Shown: one piece after another, positions 12,886 to 27,232 of the stretch
How positions within the stretch are numbered: position 1 is the first letter of the stretch
Layout: each line of letters opens with the position of its first letter
Source: Circinella umbellata
Taxonomy: Eukaryota; Mucoromycota; Mucoromycetes; Mucorales; Lichtheimiaceae
Direction: 5' to 3'
DNA: 64,000 nucleotides
Assembly: GCA_025093555.1 (NCBI GenBank)
Contig: JAIWNF010000014.1
Span: 793,942 to 857,941 of the forward strand
Program-made: the position numbers and the translations under genes
Notes under the pieces: model-generated
Database searches by the model: none
Told to the model about the DNA's origin: nothing
The model's input: the letters and a program-made list of their open reading frames with translations, nothing else

Positions 12886-15800
12886 ATGGACTTTGCATCA
12901 GCGCCACTTCAGGCGTTATTTTCACAAAATGCAGAACCAGATCAGCTTGTCAAGTTCTTGACTCAACTTGAGAAGCGATATCGAGAGACCGCACAAGACG
13001 AAAAAGATCGTTTTGGAGCATTGCAAATAATGCTACCAGCTTTAAAAGCTCACTTAATACGAGTCGCTAACGACAATGAACGCGAAAAAATATTGGGAAC
13101 GTATTTACAACCTTTGGTCATGACCAGTTTCCGTCACGATTCCATGATTGCTACCGAAAGTGTCAGTTTATTAAGTGATGCTGTTGCTTATTGGATGGCG
13201 CGATCGATCTTGCGTGACAACAATAATAAAGAGGACACTTTTGCAGCGACTGACGACGACGGCGATGGTGACAGTGATGATGAACAGCAAGAAGGATTTG
13301 GTCGATATAATTTAGTACTCTTATTGGGTCAATTGTTGATGATAATGGAAACAGAACCAGACTTTGTCGATTTACACCCTATCGGATTTATTCATGCTTG
13401 TTTGGAGGATCAAGAAAATGAAGAATGGAAATTATTACAAACAAGTGTAACATTGAAACGACGCTCTGCAGCTGCCATGACAACAGTATTGGATCATCAT
13501 GGCGATGATACAATGATCGATGATAACTCGAGTATGATCAGTAGTACAACATTCAATACAACAACTTCATTGGGTAGTTCTAAATCAACAACGACGATAT
13601 TGGATTTGGAATGTTGCATTGATGTCATTAATCGATATGTTCTGGAATTAACCAGTGTTGATAAGGAGGAAGAATTACTAAAGCATGAAGAAGAGGGATA
13701 TGGTTGGATGGATGTGATTATGGCTATCGCTGTTGCTATGCTACCTTGTACTGATGCACCCATTCGTACTAAATTGACAAATGAATTGATTCCAAATGTA
13801 TTTCGATGGCAACAACAACAAAGTTATGAATCTGTTTCTCTTGAAAAACGTAAACATTGGGCAGAGGTAATATATAGATTTATGTATGATGAGCATTACA
13901 CTTTGGTGTACATGATATTAATGAAGTTACACAAATTAATTCATCTATATAATTTTTACAGATGTTATGGAAACGTACACGACAGATTTTCAATTTACCA
14001 GCAACGAACCTATTACGATCCGAGACTTATGGATTGATCGCCAGATTTTTTGAACTTTATTTTGTTGTTAACGAACAAGATGAGCCTATGGTTTATCTGG
14101 ACCTTCGCTATGATGAGAATTTTTTCAAAATTGTTCAAGTAAGTTATTTACTTTAAAAAAACTAGTAGTGTGTATGTCTTTCTCTTTGAATTTTATAGTT
14201 AAACTTTTTTCTTTCTTCTTTGTTACACAACTTTTTGATGTGTGATCTGTATAGAGCGGACTTCGCAGTAATGATAATCTTTATCGTAAATACTCTTCCT
14301 ACATATTGAAACGCATCATTGACTTTACTAGCAAATACCATTATCGTCTACAAAACAATCGACCATGGACAAAATATTTCGAATGGTCTCAAGAAAAATC
14401 TGAACTTTATTCAACCCAATGGGCAGATTGGTTTTTACTCTACGAAATTGTTCACGAAACAGTAATTCATTTAGTCGAACCTGTCTTACCTCGCTTGGAA
14501 ATCTTATTAACCAACACTGATATAAATATGGATCCTTCCTGGTGGATTTTATTGTTTTACCGTGGATTTGCAAATGATATGGCGTCTGTGAAAAAGGGTA
14601 TTTTGGAGTATGTGTTTGGATTACAAAATCCATTGTCATTAAACTTATTGGCAAGCCACAGTGATTTTATCTTTGGTACATTGCTGAAGTCGATTGATAT
14701 TATCAGCATGTATTCTGTACCTACACAAGGAACATTAGTGAGTCCTTTCGGTGAAAAACTTAAGGATTTCATGCATCGATTGGTTCAAGCCATCGACACT
14801 CAAGAACATAAGGTGAAAGGAGGATTTATTTGAGCGAGATACTTGATAAAAAATGATGAGTAAAAAAGAAAAGCTTATACGTACTTGATTTTGTATTTAT
14901 TAGGCACAATTCTTAAGTCAGTTGCTACACCATATTGCACACGTTTTGAATGGCTATGTACCTATCTTATATATCATGGAAGGTATTGTTGATATTAGTG
15001 GACTTCCTGCTTGGGGATCGGATGAACTACGAACTATGAGATTTTTGGTGGACCGACATAGAAATTTCCAGTAAGTGTGATAACAAGAGAAAAAAGGTGG
15101 AGGCTAGAAAAGATAAAAAGAGCAGTATAGTTGATTCCATAATCTGTTTTTTTTTTAAAAAAAAAAAGTGTAGCAAAAACAAGGTTATATCTTCGCAAAC
15201 TTGGTGTTAAATCTGTTATAAAATTCTCCAATCCTAAATTATTATCGTTTTCTGATGTCGCAAAGTAAATCATATACTATAAAACATAAAAATTGAAGGA
15301 ATAACATTGATTTATATGCTTATTATAATTAATTTACTAATTTTTATAATAATAGAACCGTCTCTTCGTTGATCAATGAGAACCCTATTAAAGCAAACAC
15401 CCAAGCATATAAGGATATTCGTATTTGGTTAGAACAAGATATTTCTAAAGATAAGGTAAATAATGATCAATTTGAGTTTAATATGATAATATTGAATCCC
15501 ATACTAATGTATATATACATGTTTAGAACATTGAAAATTTACTTGTCTCTTTGAAAGAACGCGTCGAAGCATATATCAGCACAACTGCATCTGATGAAGA
15601 AGGTTAATAATACATGAATTTTACTAAAATTTATTAGACTACTAATACGTTAATTCATTATTTTTACTACTACTATTATTATTATTAGATATTCCTCTTA
15701 GCTTACTACGAAATCAAGCCAATGTATTAGCCAGAATGAGTGTTTTCTTGATCACAAATGGTGAAGGGAAACCACAAAAGAAGCAAGCGTCTCAATTATT

Positions 15801-18800
15801 TGATACTTTGGTGAAGAAATTGGCCAGTAATTCAAGGTAAATCAACGAACTATTATTTTTACCGTCCTCTTGATAGATAATAGTGTATTCATCCTACTAA
15901 CTTCTATATGTGTGCTTTTGTGTATAATATATATACTAGTTCGTCAACACTTATCAATCGATTACTTGTTCTTGTTGACTCGTTGTGGAATGTTTATGCT
16001 GACTGCTTTGAAGGTTGTGATGGTAGGTTGATAATAATAAGTATGGTAATGCTTAAAAGTAATAGGGAGAAGGGGAAATAATTACAAAGATAGTAATATC
16101 AAGCATTCACTGCTATTACTTTTAGATTTCGCGGATTTGATTGGTCTTGAAAATATTGAACAAATATTGAAAGGAATGGACGACCAATGGATCAACCTTG
16201 AAAAAGATAATATTACTGGTATGAATAAGGGCGAGGGATAGAGATAACACAAAAAAACAAAGATGATAAATAACATGGGTATTTATTAATATAACTTTAG
16301 AGGATTTACTTGTTGATTTGTTCGTTTCCGTGACAAAGCATATTCTCGTTCAGAGTACTAATTTAGAAAAGTCTACTCGTGAACGGTTATTGAAAAAGAA
16401 ACATGATCGATGTTTGGAACTATTACGCAAAACGAACTCACGTAAGAAAGGGCAAGAAACGGCATTCTATCCATCTATTTATATAATATATGATAACAGC
16501 TACTTAACAAAATTACTAAACTGTTATTTATTTTATTGTAGCACCTGTTCCTAATCAAGAAATGGCAAGAGAAGGTCATTTACGTTTACTTAGTGTAGTC
16601 TATGAAGCAGGACGACAACATTCTTGTTTTGAATTAAGTCATGATGAATCTACAGCTCAGTTACTTTGTCAAGTGATCACAAAGAAAACATCAGAAGCTT
16701 TACAAGTGAGGTAAATAGGAAATCATAATATTGATAGTGTCAACTAGAATAAAGACGAAAAAGGGAGGATATTTACTTATTTTGATATGAATAATAATAG
16801 AAAATGGGGTGATACAATTTCTGCATTCATTGGATGTAAATGGGAATGTGTGCAACAATTTGTAAAATATACATCCATGGTAATTTGTTTTGAACGTTTT
16901 TTTTTTGTTTATGAAACAAATGAACTGATTAATGACTCAACCCACATTTCATTATCAAATAATATTTGTTTATATCTTGATAGGTCCTCAAGTCGCAACC
17001 CGATGCCGAACCATTCAACCCAGAATTCATATTTGAATCTGCTGTAGAAGAACTCGAATGTGCATCCGAACTCTGTGCCGCAGCTGTTATGAATTCAGTT
17101 GGTACTCTTCTCAGCTTAAAATGGCCCAAATCCGTCGACTTGATTCAAAAAGCAGTTGATTACACCATTGAATTGATCAAGGAAAATTTCACCCAGTCTA
17201 AAACATCACCGCCAATGATGCGTGCTATAGTTGATATGATTTTGCAACCTGAATTATTAGCTGATGAAGCATTAAATCAACCAGATGGTCCTATAAAAAA
17301 AGTACTAAATTATATTTTGGAAATTGGTGAATTGAAGCCATTTGTGGTAACACAGTGTGCTACACTGTTGCATGGATTTTGGTCACAGCATACCAAGGTT
17401 TCCGATCGTTCTATGCTTCACTATGCCCCTGAAATTGCAAAGTTTTTAACTTATGGTCCGTTGAGAGACCGAGAAGATCAAAAATTGGAAGCAGCTTTGG
17501 CGATCAAACTTCAAGATTCAGAAGCAGTTCGTGATGCCGAAAAGTAAGTAACTTTTCTTTGAATTTTGTTTTAATATGTTTATAAAGTTAACATATGTAT
17601 AGTGAACTGATATGAGAATTATGGCTATTCAGTTCTGTAGCCCTTAATTTTAACCAAAATGATTATATGGCTCGTGTATATATGAATGATTTAATATTAC
17701 GATTGGATGAGAAAAATGAATTACATGTTCAATTGGCTGAAGAATTAATGGACATTTTATTGGACAAACTTGCAGATGGTTCTTTGGATGGTAATCAATT
17801 TCCATTTACCATCGAACATCGTACCAAGGTAAAAAAAAGAAACGGAAACGGAAACGGGAAGATTGGGGTCTCTTCGTCTTTTTTCTCCTCAAACAATTCA
17901 TATTGGGAAAATAATGATAAGAAACTTTTTATACTTTGATTAGATCCGTATATGGTGTTCCATGATGCTTTTACATCGGTACATTCAAAAACAAAAAGCT
18001 GAGTATTATATTAAACGTATTTGGGAATCTCTTCGAGGAGAAACGGCTATATCTGTTCGTTGTTACACAGAATGGATATTGGCTCGTTTATTTAGACAAT
18101 TTCCAGATCAATTGCCTATTTTATACACAGCCATGGAAGAGCCTGATGTTTCACCCCATTATGTTGTATCTTATTTGACCGTGACTTTTTCTTTGGGAGA
18201 TATTCTCGATGATACATCTGCTAAAGATCACTTCGAAGAGGTTTGTAAAATAATGTAATAGATTAATGATACTAAACATATTTTTTGTCCTGGGAAACCA
18301 TCCTACATAACTGAGACTAAAAGTGTTCATGTGATTTCTTTTTATATGTACCATAGATTTTTTCAAAGATTATTCCTTGGTTAACATCAAATAACTTTAC
18401 TGTACGATTATATTCATTCTGTTCATGGTTTAGAAACTTGAATGCTTGTCGATCGAGGTAAATAATAAAGGATGGATGAGAACGAGAATGAGCAAAAAAT
18501 AGTTTTAAGAATTACCAGCAAAACAAGAAAGAAAAAAAAGAGTGAATTAATTAATGAATGAATTTTTATAGACAACTCAATAAGGATATAGAAAAGAATC
18601 GGATTATGGCTTCCTTGATCAAATTCATGGATCAATATGTAGATACCATCAAATTTACAGAAAAAATTAAATCCAATTTCTACATGACTGAATTCGACCC
18701 ATTGGCGGATTACAACCTTGAATTCATTTTTAGACAGATTTTGTCGATTTTTGATGTTCTTGAAAATGAAAAAATTGCTTCTGTAAGTAGTATTTGTTTA

Positions 18801-19816
18801 TATTTGTCTGTGCACATTTGTTTATCCGTATTTGTTTATCCGTCCGGCCACATAATTTTCTATATATAGAGAGCATTTATGAAGGTGAACCCAAGACCGG
18901 TAGAAGCATGTCCAATTTTTAATCCAGAACGACGCAATATTCGTTCAATAGCCGACTCTATTAATTTACAACAAGATGTAGAGGAAGATAAAAAAGAATC
19001 TTTTTCTGAAGGTGCTAACAATAATGAAGATGTATATCAAAAGAAGATTATGCCATGGGAGATGATGTTAGAAACTGATGTTGAGCTCACAAAAGATCTT
19101 GTGAAGGCTAAGGTAAAACGATATAAAAAAAAGTCTTTGTACTACTACCATTAACATTGTAAAAGAGAGGTGTATTAACTAATACAGCAATATATCTATC
19201 ACTAGCGCCGACGTAATGACTTGATTGTTGTTGCAAGTCTTATTGATCGTATTCCCAACATAGCTGGTTTATGTCGAACATGTGAAATCTTTAATGCTTC
19301 ATTACTTGTTGTCAACAACATCAAGGTAGCGTTTTCTTTCATTTTATCAATCACAATCTACAAATAAACAGCTAATAAATTTTAAATGAATATTTATATA
19401 TACTGTTTTAGTTAAAAGAAGAAGTTAACTTTACTAGTATCAGTGTTGCCTCTGAACGTTGGATGCCCATGCAAGAAGTAGGAGAAGAAGACGTCCCGGA
19501 ATTCTTAGAGTCCAAAAAACAAGAAGGCTATGTTCTTTGCGGTCTTGAACAAACCACTACAAGTGCCACCTTGGGTGAATTTGAATTTCCAGATCGTTGT
19601 GTTTTATTATTAGGTAAAGAACGCCAAGGTATTCCTGCTAATTTATTACAAATGCTGGATCAAACCATTGAAATTCCACAACAAGGCATTACTCGATCTT
19701 TAAATGTTCATGTCAGTGGTGCTATCTGTATTTATGAATTTGCTAAACAAATGCAATGGAAACATGCCACAACCACAAATAACGCTTCTGGTTCATCACC
19801 ATCACCTGCTGTATAA
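12886..19816 (+). CDS. TRM3: tRNA (guanosine-2'-O-)-methyltransferase, Trm3/TARBP1 type
   Basis: Twenty-one exons (12886-13866 first, 19412-19816 last) join in phase to 1666 aa, close to human TARBP1 and yeast Trm3. Roughly the first 1480 residues are helical HEAT-like sequence, typical of this family and thought to hold the tRNA. The last 180 residues form the SpoU/SPOUT (trefoil-knot) methyltransferase: motif 1 in [16 protein letters not shown], motif 2 in [12 protein letters not shown] and motif 3 in [19 protein letters not shown], which supply the AdoMet pocket and catalytic Arg/Asn. The enzyme makes Gm18 in the D-loop of cytosolic tRNAs. An acidic stretch (SDDE-rich, near 120-135) and a Thr/Ser-rich loop interrupt the N-terminal part. 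It ends 246 bp from the convergent capping-enzyme gene. The start ATG at 12886 lies just after a pyrimidine-rich leader. Confidence 0.93.
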
Positions 19817-20062
19817 AAGAAAAAGTAGAATAATAATAAAAAACCAATATATATATATATATATATATATGTAATATTCATAGTTATATTTGTACAACTT
19901 ATTAATACATTTGTTTTTCCTTTTTCCTTATCCACAAATTATATACAACAACAAATAAAAAAAATTATGAAGGGAAAAAAAAAAGAATGAACAACTTTAT
20001 ACACAAGAGCAGTTATAATAAAAAGAAGAGAGGAATATGTTTTCGTTTTTGTTTGTTTTATA

Positions 20063-20587
20063 TCAATTGAGAATAAAATCTAACTTGGCCTTACTACTCT
20101 TACTCCTTTCATGTTGTGATCGTTGTGGCGGTGGAGGCGGTGGAGGCGGTAGTGGTGGCGGTGGCTGTTGCTGCTGTGAATGTGATGGGTAATGTTGGTA
20201 TTGCTGTAGATGATGAGGATGTTGTTGTGGATGATATGAATAATGTTGTCTTTCATCGTATTCATTTGACGCACCCGATTGTCTCCTTGAATAACGCTGT
20301 TGTTTCTCAGAGGTTTGTGAATAAGACATATGAGGTTGTGGACCTGGTGGTATAGTAGGAGGTGTATTTTTACTTGCTACTTGTTGAGGGGCCATAGTAG
20401 ATTGTTGATTATGAGGATTATGATAACCAGGTGAATACATTTGTTGTTGGTTAGAAAGAGGAGGAGCAGGTGATTGAGGCTGTGGTGGAATGGCTGCATT
20501 AGTGATAGGCGGTGTAGATCCATGGCCATGTTGGTGCTGTTGTTGTTGTGAGTGATGATGTTGATAGTATTTATCCATTTGTTGTTG

Positions 20588-20618
<31 letters not shown>

Positions 20619-23600
20619 TGGTGTGGAGATAATTTTGGTGCTGGATCAGAAGCTTTCCAAACATGTAATTGTCTACCACCGGTTTGCTCAGGGGTAGAAG
20701 ATGATCGAACATAACCTTGTGGTTGATGAATTGGATGAGTTGGTTGTTGATGAGGTGATGATTGTTGTTGATGTTGTGCTTGTGGATGGTGGTGCCATTC
20801 ACGAGCTTCAGTCGGGGTCAATCGAATATGTGAACCATCAGCATGATAATTAATGAAATGAACTGGTTGCTGTTGAGCACTAGGAGATCGATGAGCTTGA
20901 TTTTGCTGTTGTTGGATAGTAGGTGAGCGATGGACTTGCGCTTGTTGCTGCGAAACAGTAGGCGAATGATGAGCTATTGGTGGTTGGTGTGCAACAGTGG
21001 GTGAGTGATGAACTACTCGTTGTTGTTGATCAATTGAAGACTGAAGTTGTTGAGAGTGCGATTTTGGTGGTTGTCGAGGATGCGTAGGAGAGTGATGTTC
21101 CTGGTGCTGATATGGATGATGCTGTGGTTGAGGTTGAGGAGGTGGTGGTGGACGAGGAGAATGAGAGGATGTACGGCGGGAAGAAGATTGACTTAAAGAT
21201 TGTTGCTGATATTTCTGTTTTGAATAGAAATTATCACTCGATTGTAGAATTGTAGCAAAATCGTAAGCACGGTTATGATGTTGTTGTTGTTGCTCTCGAG
21301 GCGACCGTTTCACAGGCAACTGCTGTCGTTGTTGGTCTTCAACAGTAGGTGACGATGGTTGGTTATCAGGTTTAAAAACCAATGTAGGATCAACAGATGT
21401 CGTCAATAAACTATGAATACTACTTGAATTAGTTTTCCTCATTACTATAGGCGAAGCATTTGGTTGTTTAGCATTACTATGCTGTAAATCGTGGCGTTGT
21501 TCATATATTGATAAGGGTGATGATATACCAGATGATATTGATGGCCGTAATTTTCCATTCTTCGCTAATACATTATCATTGTTTACCACGCACTGCATGG
21601 TAGCTTTTTCATTATCTTGAGCCTTATTACTAGTACCACTTTGCTCAAGAGCCACTTTGCGTAACTTGGTGCCTTTCTCAGAATGAACAAGGTCGCTTGT
21701 AGATGATTCAATATATGAAGGTTGTCGTTTTGTCGAATCATCTATATTATCATCACTACTACTTGCTGATATTTTTCTTCGCCGCCTTTCTTCTTGTTTC
21801 TTATAATAGTTTTCGGGTATCCATTGCTCTTTTTTCTTTGGTGGTAATTGATGCTGTTTGAGTTTTTCATCTTCTCGCTTTTTTGATTGTGTTAATGAAG
21901 GCTGGCCATTACTTTCATCTTTGTTTTTGTCTACTGATGTTGCGGGTACGGTTGCTGCTGAAGATCGTGATGGTGATAATGATTCTGATGATGAAGAAAA
22001 GGATTGCGGTACAGTTGAGACTGTATATTGATGTGAACTATCGTCAAATACAGGTGTCGCTACAACGGAGGGTCGTTTTTCCTCTGGATTAGTCCATTCT
22101 CCTGCCCAAGACTTAAATCGTTTTCGTTCCATAGAACCTGTTGACATTCTTGGACTATCACGTTTATTGCTTGACTGGCCATCTTCAGATAAGGAAGCTC
22201 CAGCATTGCCACCATTACTATCTGTTGATAATTTTCGTTCATTTTCTGCTACTGATTTAATATCCTCGTCTATTACAGATGATGATGATACAGGCTCTAT
22301 GACTTTTTCTTTGTGTTCTCTCTTTCTTTTATTGACATCCTCTCCTTCCTCCTTACCATTATCATCATGATTTTCATTCTCCTCGTCATTTTCATCCACT
22401 TGTTGTAACATTGGTTCATGTTTTAGAAATACTCCTTTTGTAGCTGTTGTTGAAAGTGATGACATGTCAGGTACCGATTGTCGTCTACTATTCGTATCAC
22501 TAACTCGGCCCATATCAATTGAATTATTTCTTGATTTTATAACATAATCATAATTAGGTGGGAAATAAGAAGACCCCATGTTAGTAACAGACGGTGATGG
22601 TAAAATGGCAGGTGTTGTAGCTGAAGTAGGTGTTGTTAATGAAGTGTTTAATGAAGCGATGGCTGGTCGACAAGTTGTTGTGATTGTGGTTAAAGTCAAA
22701 TGTTCAGGCGTTGGTTTCGACGAACTGGTGGGTATAGGTAATCCTTTTTCTCTTGCTTTCCATGCACTGCGCACTTTATCCATATGTTGTAATAATTCCT
22801 CTTTGGTGATACCTTGTTCAATACTACGAACAATTTTTCGAACCACATTTTCATCATTGGCTGTATCTTTATCTCCTCGGAAACGTACAAATCTAATGAT
22901 TAAAATAAATATATTTAAGTACTTGGTGTGTATATATATATCACTATAAACTCTCGTTCCCATCGCTATCATCCAGTTCCAATTCAAAAATGACTTTTTT
23001 TTATCTTTTTACCTCCATCCCCCTTTTCGAGTTGTGGGAGCATATCCTTGCTCAACAATCGTTACAGCACATTCTCGATCATATCTAAACTCTGCGATAC
23101 GTCCATCAGGTAAATGGTTTTTCCACCTAAATAATAATATTCATTGGTGTTAATAAAAATTCTCATTTCTCTTTATTCCATTCCAAAAAAAATATGCATT
23201 ATCTTACTCTGCAGCTAATTCAGATTCAGGTTGAAAATGATCATAAAACTTATATGTGACACCATGTGATAACACTTCCAGCTTATAAATAGGTTTATGT
23301 TCTTTGCTCCATTTTGCAGATATTCGAAAATCAACAGTATTAAGCTCTGGTGGTTTCCATTTTAATCTAATGTATAAAAATAACAAGTCATGGTTAATTT
23401 CTCTCCATATATTTCGTTCCTTGTGTAAGCTACCATGGTAATAGTACTAATTAATCAATCACGCCAAACTTACAATTTATCACAAGTACCAGGTATATAA
23501 GGATGTTTTACAGGAGTCCATATCACTCCATCACTGCTATGCTTCAATTTGGTCATTTGATCGAAAACAAGATGTAATCCATATGAACGTTCCATCTTTT

Positions 23601-24768
23601 TTAGCTCTATGCTACAATAAATTGTTGATGAATAATAATATTAATAAGAACAGTGATAACATTAATATATTTTCTTCTAATATATATATATATATATATA
23701 TATGTATTTGTATACGTCAAACTGATACATTATATTTACCTAAATGGCGGCGATTTTACTGAATCTGACAAATGTCGTATACTATTTTTGAAAGGTGCAA
23801 TCACATCTTGTTGTAACAACTATATTTATAACGTTATATTAATATTAGAGGGCACTATCATTTCATTTAATGCTATAATTACTCATACTTACCCCAAGCC
23901 TCGTATTAAATGATCGTTTTGTAACAGGTACACCATTTAATGACATTAAATCAAATATCAGAAACCGCCATATTTTCTATTGATATTGATTAGTAACTGA
24001 ACCATTCTTTTTAGTTTTCATCCCATTTATCATAAATAAATTTAGAATATTCACCTTATCATTATTATTAGGTTCAGTATCCATTATTAATTCACCATCC
24101 ATTAAGGTATCTTTTAAACATTCTTTTTCCCGACCACGCATTGGAAACAATAAATTGGGTACATGATACCAATTCCTATTCCGGTCAAACTATATAAGAT
24201 ACAGTTCGTATTAAGGTGTAAGAAACTATATAGTCTATAGGTTGTCCAATGAAAAATAATACTTACAAGAAATGATGCTGGCCCTTTGGATGAATGTAAA
24301 AAAAATAATAAGTATCGAACGCCATCTGTTTTTTCACAAACAAAATAATCTTCTTGCTCAAGTTCTGTCAAATGTTTACGCTCAAAACTGATAGGCTGCG
24401 ATCCTGGGAAGCTGTTATCATTTAATAAATACACATATATTAGATTATGACGCGTAGTTATTTGTTTGCTTATTTGCATAAATATATATATATTACCTAT
24501 CATGATGAAAATTTAATAACTCTTTCACTCTTCCATGAAGTACTTGTGAGTGTTGAGGATGTACGCGTTTACCAATGGTTTCTGGAAGCATGGAAGTTTC
24601 ATTATTACTGTTAATATGAGATCGTGGTGATGTTCTTGTTGATAACGGATGGTCACTAGTACTACTATTACTACTACTACTGCTAATACTAGTACTACTG
24701 TTATTATTATACGATTGCTGTTGATGATGTTGCTGTTGTTGTTGGTGTTGTGGATTAAAAGCTGCCAT
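20063..24768 (-). CDS. mRNA capping enzyme, guanylyltransferase subunit, with very long low-complexity tail
   Basis: Nine exons (24768-24497, 24411-24267, 24189-24055, 23976-23893, 23819-23740, 23611-23474, 23366-23208, 23126-23013, 22892-20063) give 1318 aa. The enzyme transfers GMP from GTP to the diphosphate end of nascent Pol II RNA in the nucleus. Visible nucleotidyltransferase motifs: motif I CEKTDGVRY with the GMP-accepting Lys near 118, FPGSQPISFERKH before it, motif III/IIIa FLIFDLMSLNG, motif IV DGVIWTP, motif V LLKWKPPELNTVDF and motif VI RFVRFRGDKD near 376-385. The core (about 90-440) matches the whole of yeast Ceg1 or S. pombe Pce1. The remaining roughly 880 residues, all in the last exon, are rich in Gln, Ser, Pro and His, with a CAG-encoded poly-Q run and a 13-residue SP repeat. 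The N-terminal 85 residues are Q/S-rich. There is no triphosphatase domain, as expected for fungi. Confidence 0.93.
20855..21010 (-). repeat. Four tandem 13-residue (39-bp) H-[HR]-S-P-[TS] repeats in the capping-enzyme tail
   Basis: Read on the minus strand, four consecutive 13-residue units each begin H-H/R-S-P-T/S and continue with a Gln-rich linker: HHSPTVAHQPPIA, HHSPTVSQQQAQV, HRSPTIQQQQNQA, HRSPSAQQQPVHF. The spacing is exact (156 bp in total). A further, out-of-phase HHSPT lies just upstream in the protein (near 21090). The Ser-Pro sites are potential targets of proline-directed kinases; that role is inferred. Confidence 0.8.
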
Positions 24769-26556
24769 GAAATTTTATGTCTTGTTTCGTCGCTGTCGTT
24801 GTTGCTTATATATCTTCTTGTTAAGATTTGTTTATATATATATATATATATATATATTTACAATTCGAAAGAGAGAAAGAGAGAGAGAGAAAGAGAAGAG
24901 AGGAATAGTGCTGTGATAATGTTGCAGTTAATGTTGATATTTTTTTGTTCCTGATACTATTTTTTTTTCTTTCTCTCTCTTTCTGTGTTTTGAACGAAAA
25001 TAGCTGTACAAATGAATAATGTATAAATGTATAAAAAAAAAAGAAAAAGAAAAAAAAAAGGGAGAGAAGAAAGAAAAAAAGTTTTTGGATGGTGGCAATA
25101 TAAATATATATATATATATATATATTTATTTATACTTTTTTCCAAAAACTAATAAATGAAGCTTTTTTTTTCAAAACGATTTGAAGTCCAAGAGACATAA
25201 AAGTTGGTGTGTGGATATATACACTCGTATAAAATGTGAGTTACTCATAACTGTACTATACTAGTCCTAACTGCGCAGAGAGTTTTTATTCAGTTATCCA
25301 ATCAAATGTGGGGGAGATTAAAGCTGCTGGGGGTAAGGATATCGCCAATCATCTTCCGATCCAATAAACTGAAGAATTTTAATAAAATTACACAAGTTAA
25401 TGTGGATATATATATATAATGCAGATATACTTCTGTACTCTCTTTATGAGAATGACGTACAATATATATATGATTCTTTTTTTTACGCTTGATTTTTTTT
25501 TGGTTCTGTCACTTGTTATCAATATGAATACCAATATTAATCAAGAATCTGTGAAGAAGAAACATGGACCTTGCTGACCACTATGTAGGATAAAAAACGG
25601 TACGTTTAAATTAGATCCTGGTCAAGGTTTCATACAAAAAAAGGATAATTCATACGTACCACTCACTATTTTTATAGTACGTGTAAAGAATATCATAATA
25701 GTATCGAATGATCTACTACATACTATCAATATCAACAATAACTGAGGAGCCATCAACTACTCGTCACATCATCATGATTTGCTACGTACTGGAAAGAAAT
25801 TATTAGATGTTGTAACTATAAAGATGCAGTAGAATACAGATCTATAATAGTTTTTATTGAGCTAAGTACACTCTTCTTCAATGTTCCCGTATTTAGGATG
25901 TATCTTACATTGTATTAAAGTTGTTGGATGAGATTAGACAAGATCAGAACAAATCGAGTGATTGATACAGGGTGAGAGTCCGACGATGTCATCCCCAATG
26001 TGACTAAAGCCTAAAAAAATACATAAATAAATGATATACGTAATGGTTTTAAAACTCAAGCTTTTCCGAACTATTATTCTTCTAGTTGTCATGAACGATA
26101 AAGAGTTATATTATAGCCATTTTCACTTGAATATCCTCAATGCACATTTTGGGTTGGACGAAAAATAACAATTTTTTCGCATTACAATATGTACATACGT
26201 ATCAAGATACGCGTTGTACCGAACACCACTTTCTTAGCAAATTATTTACGTGTTTCCTGTTTGCAATTGTAGCCTCAAACATTTATTAAATAGGTTAAGG
26301 ATTTTGGGAAATCCTGACTAATATTCCCTTTTGCTCCATATATACTCTTTCTCTATGTACATTTGTATAAGAATTTCTACAATATTCCATACCAGAAAAA
26401 TAATAAAAGGTGTGTCTGGACACACTCACTGGTTAAATATACTGTATTACGTACAATAGTCTCTACTATCCACCATACTAGATTTTAATGATAAGAATCT
26501 AGTAAAGAATTAGGTAACAAAATAGCCATAAAAAATTAATTGCCTACTTATACGTA
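24769..26556. other. Gene-poor intergenic region
   Basis: About 1.8 kb upstream of the capping-enzyme gene. It holds (TA)n tracts at about 24833-24856 and 25105-25125, a purine-rich GA tract at about 24866-24900, and A/T homopolymers. I found no ORF with protein character. It should contain the capping-gene promoter. Confidence 0.5.
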
Positions 26557-27232
26557 CACCACGGCTAAAATGAGTAATAGAAATGAATGGATTTCCGTAA
26601 ATCTGCATGATCACTAATGGCATGGTCTCTATGAAAAGTGTCAGTTCATGGAGATCCATAGATATTCAATCATATCTATTATTTATTTATACGTATGCAG
26701 ATTCATGCAGATTCGTTGATGTTGTATAGCCCAGTTTTTAAATGATATATATTTTACTTTATGAACATATACATTATACTGTGCCTGTAACATGGTTGAA
26801 ACCACTTCTACTATATCATGATAGGGACTTTGAATAGTGAAGTTTTCTTTTTGTGAGTCATTAACATATGAGATAATGAGAAAAGTAGTAAAAGAAGTGC
26901 GTGGGAGTACTACTTCTCGTCAAACGATCATGGGTTCACAAAGTATAAGTATGCATTTTCACAGATTATCACTCATAGTTACAAAGCATGCATTTTCATT
27001 CATATTCATAGATATTTCTTTATAGATATTTGTTCAGTTTTATGCAGATTCATATATCATTCAGAGTCATACATTGTCACTCAGATTCGTAATAGAGATT
27101 CATGGATTTATTTTCATGAAAATGAATGATTGTCTTTTTCATGCATATTCATAGAGAATCATGGCATTTTATAATCTATAAATTCATATCCATAGAGAAT
27201 TAGGTAATTACATACAATATTTAGCCGTGGTG
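26557..27232. mobile_element. MITE-like TIR element, 676 bp, with target-site duplication
   Basis: The ends are CACCACGGCTAAA (from 26557) and TTTAGCCGTGGTG (to 27232), a perfect 13-bp inverted repeat. It is flanked by direct repeats ATACGTA at 26550-26556 and 27233-27239, a 7-bp duplication (8 bp if the shared C is counted with the flank). The inside has many subterminal copies, in both orientations, of an octamer-like motif around GATTCATAG/ATTCATGG, which are probably transposase-binding sites. There is no coding capacity. Termini match the 1.5-kb element at 238-1758. Confidence 0.75.

Noticed and set aside
20116..22949. Long plus-strand ORFs opposite the capping-enzyme tail
   Set aside because: They are the complement of Gln/Pro/His repeat codons and give Val/Ala-rich nonsense; the minus-strand frame is open for 943 codons and continues the capping-enzyme core.
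24833..24960. Small ORFs in the (TA)n and (GA)n tracts
   Set aside because: Translations are Tyr/Ile and Arg/Glu repeats produced by microsatellites.
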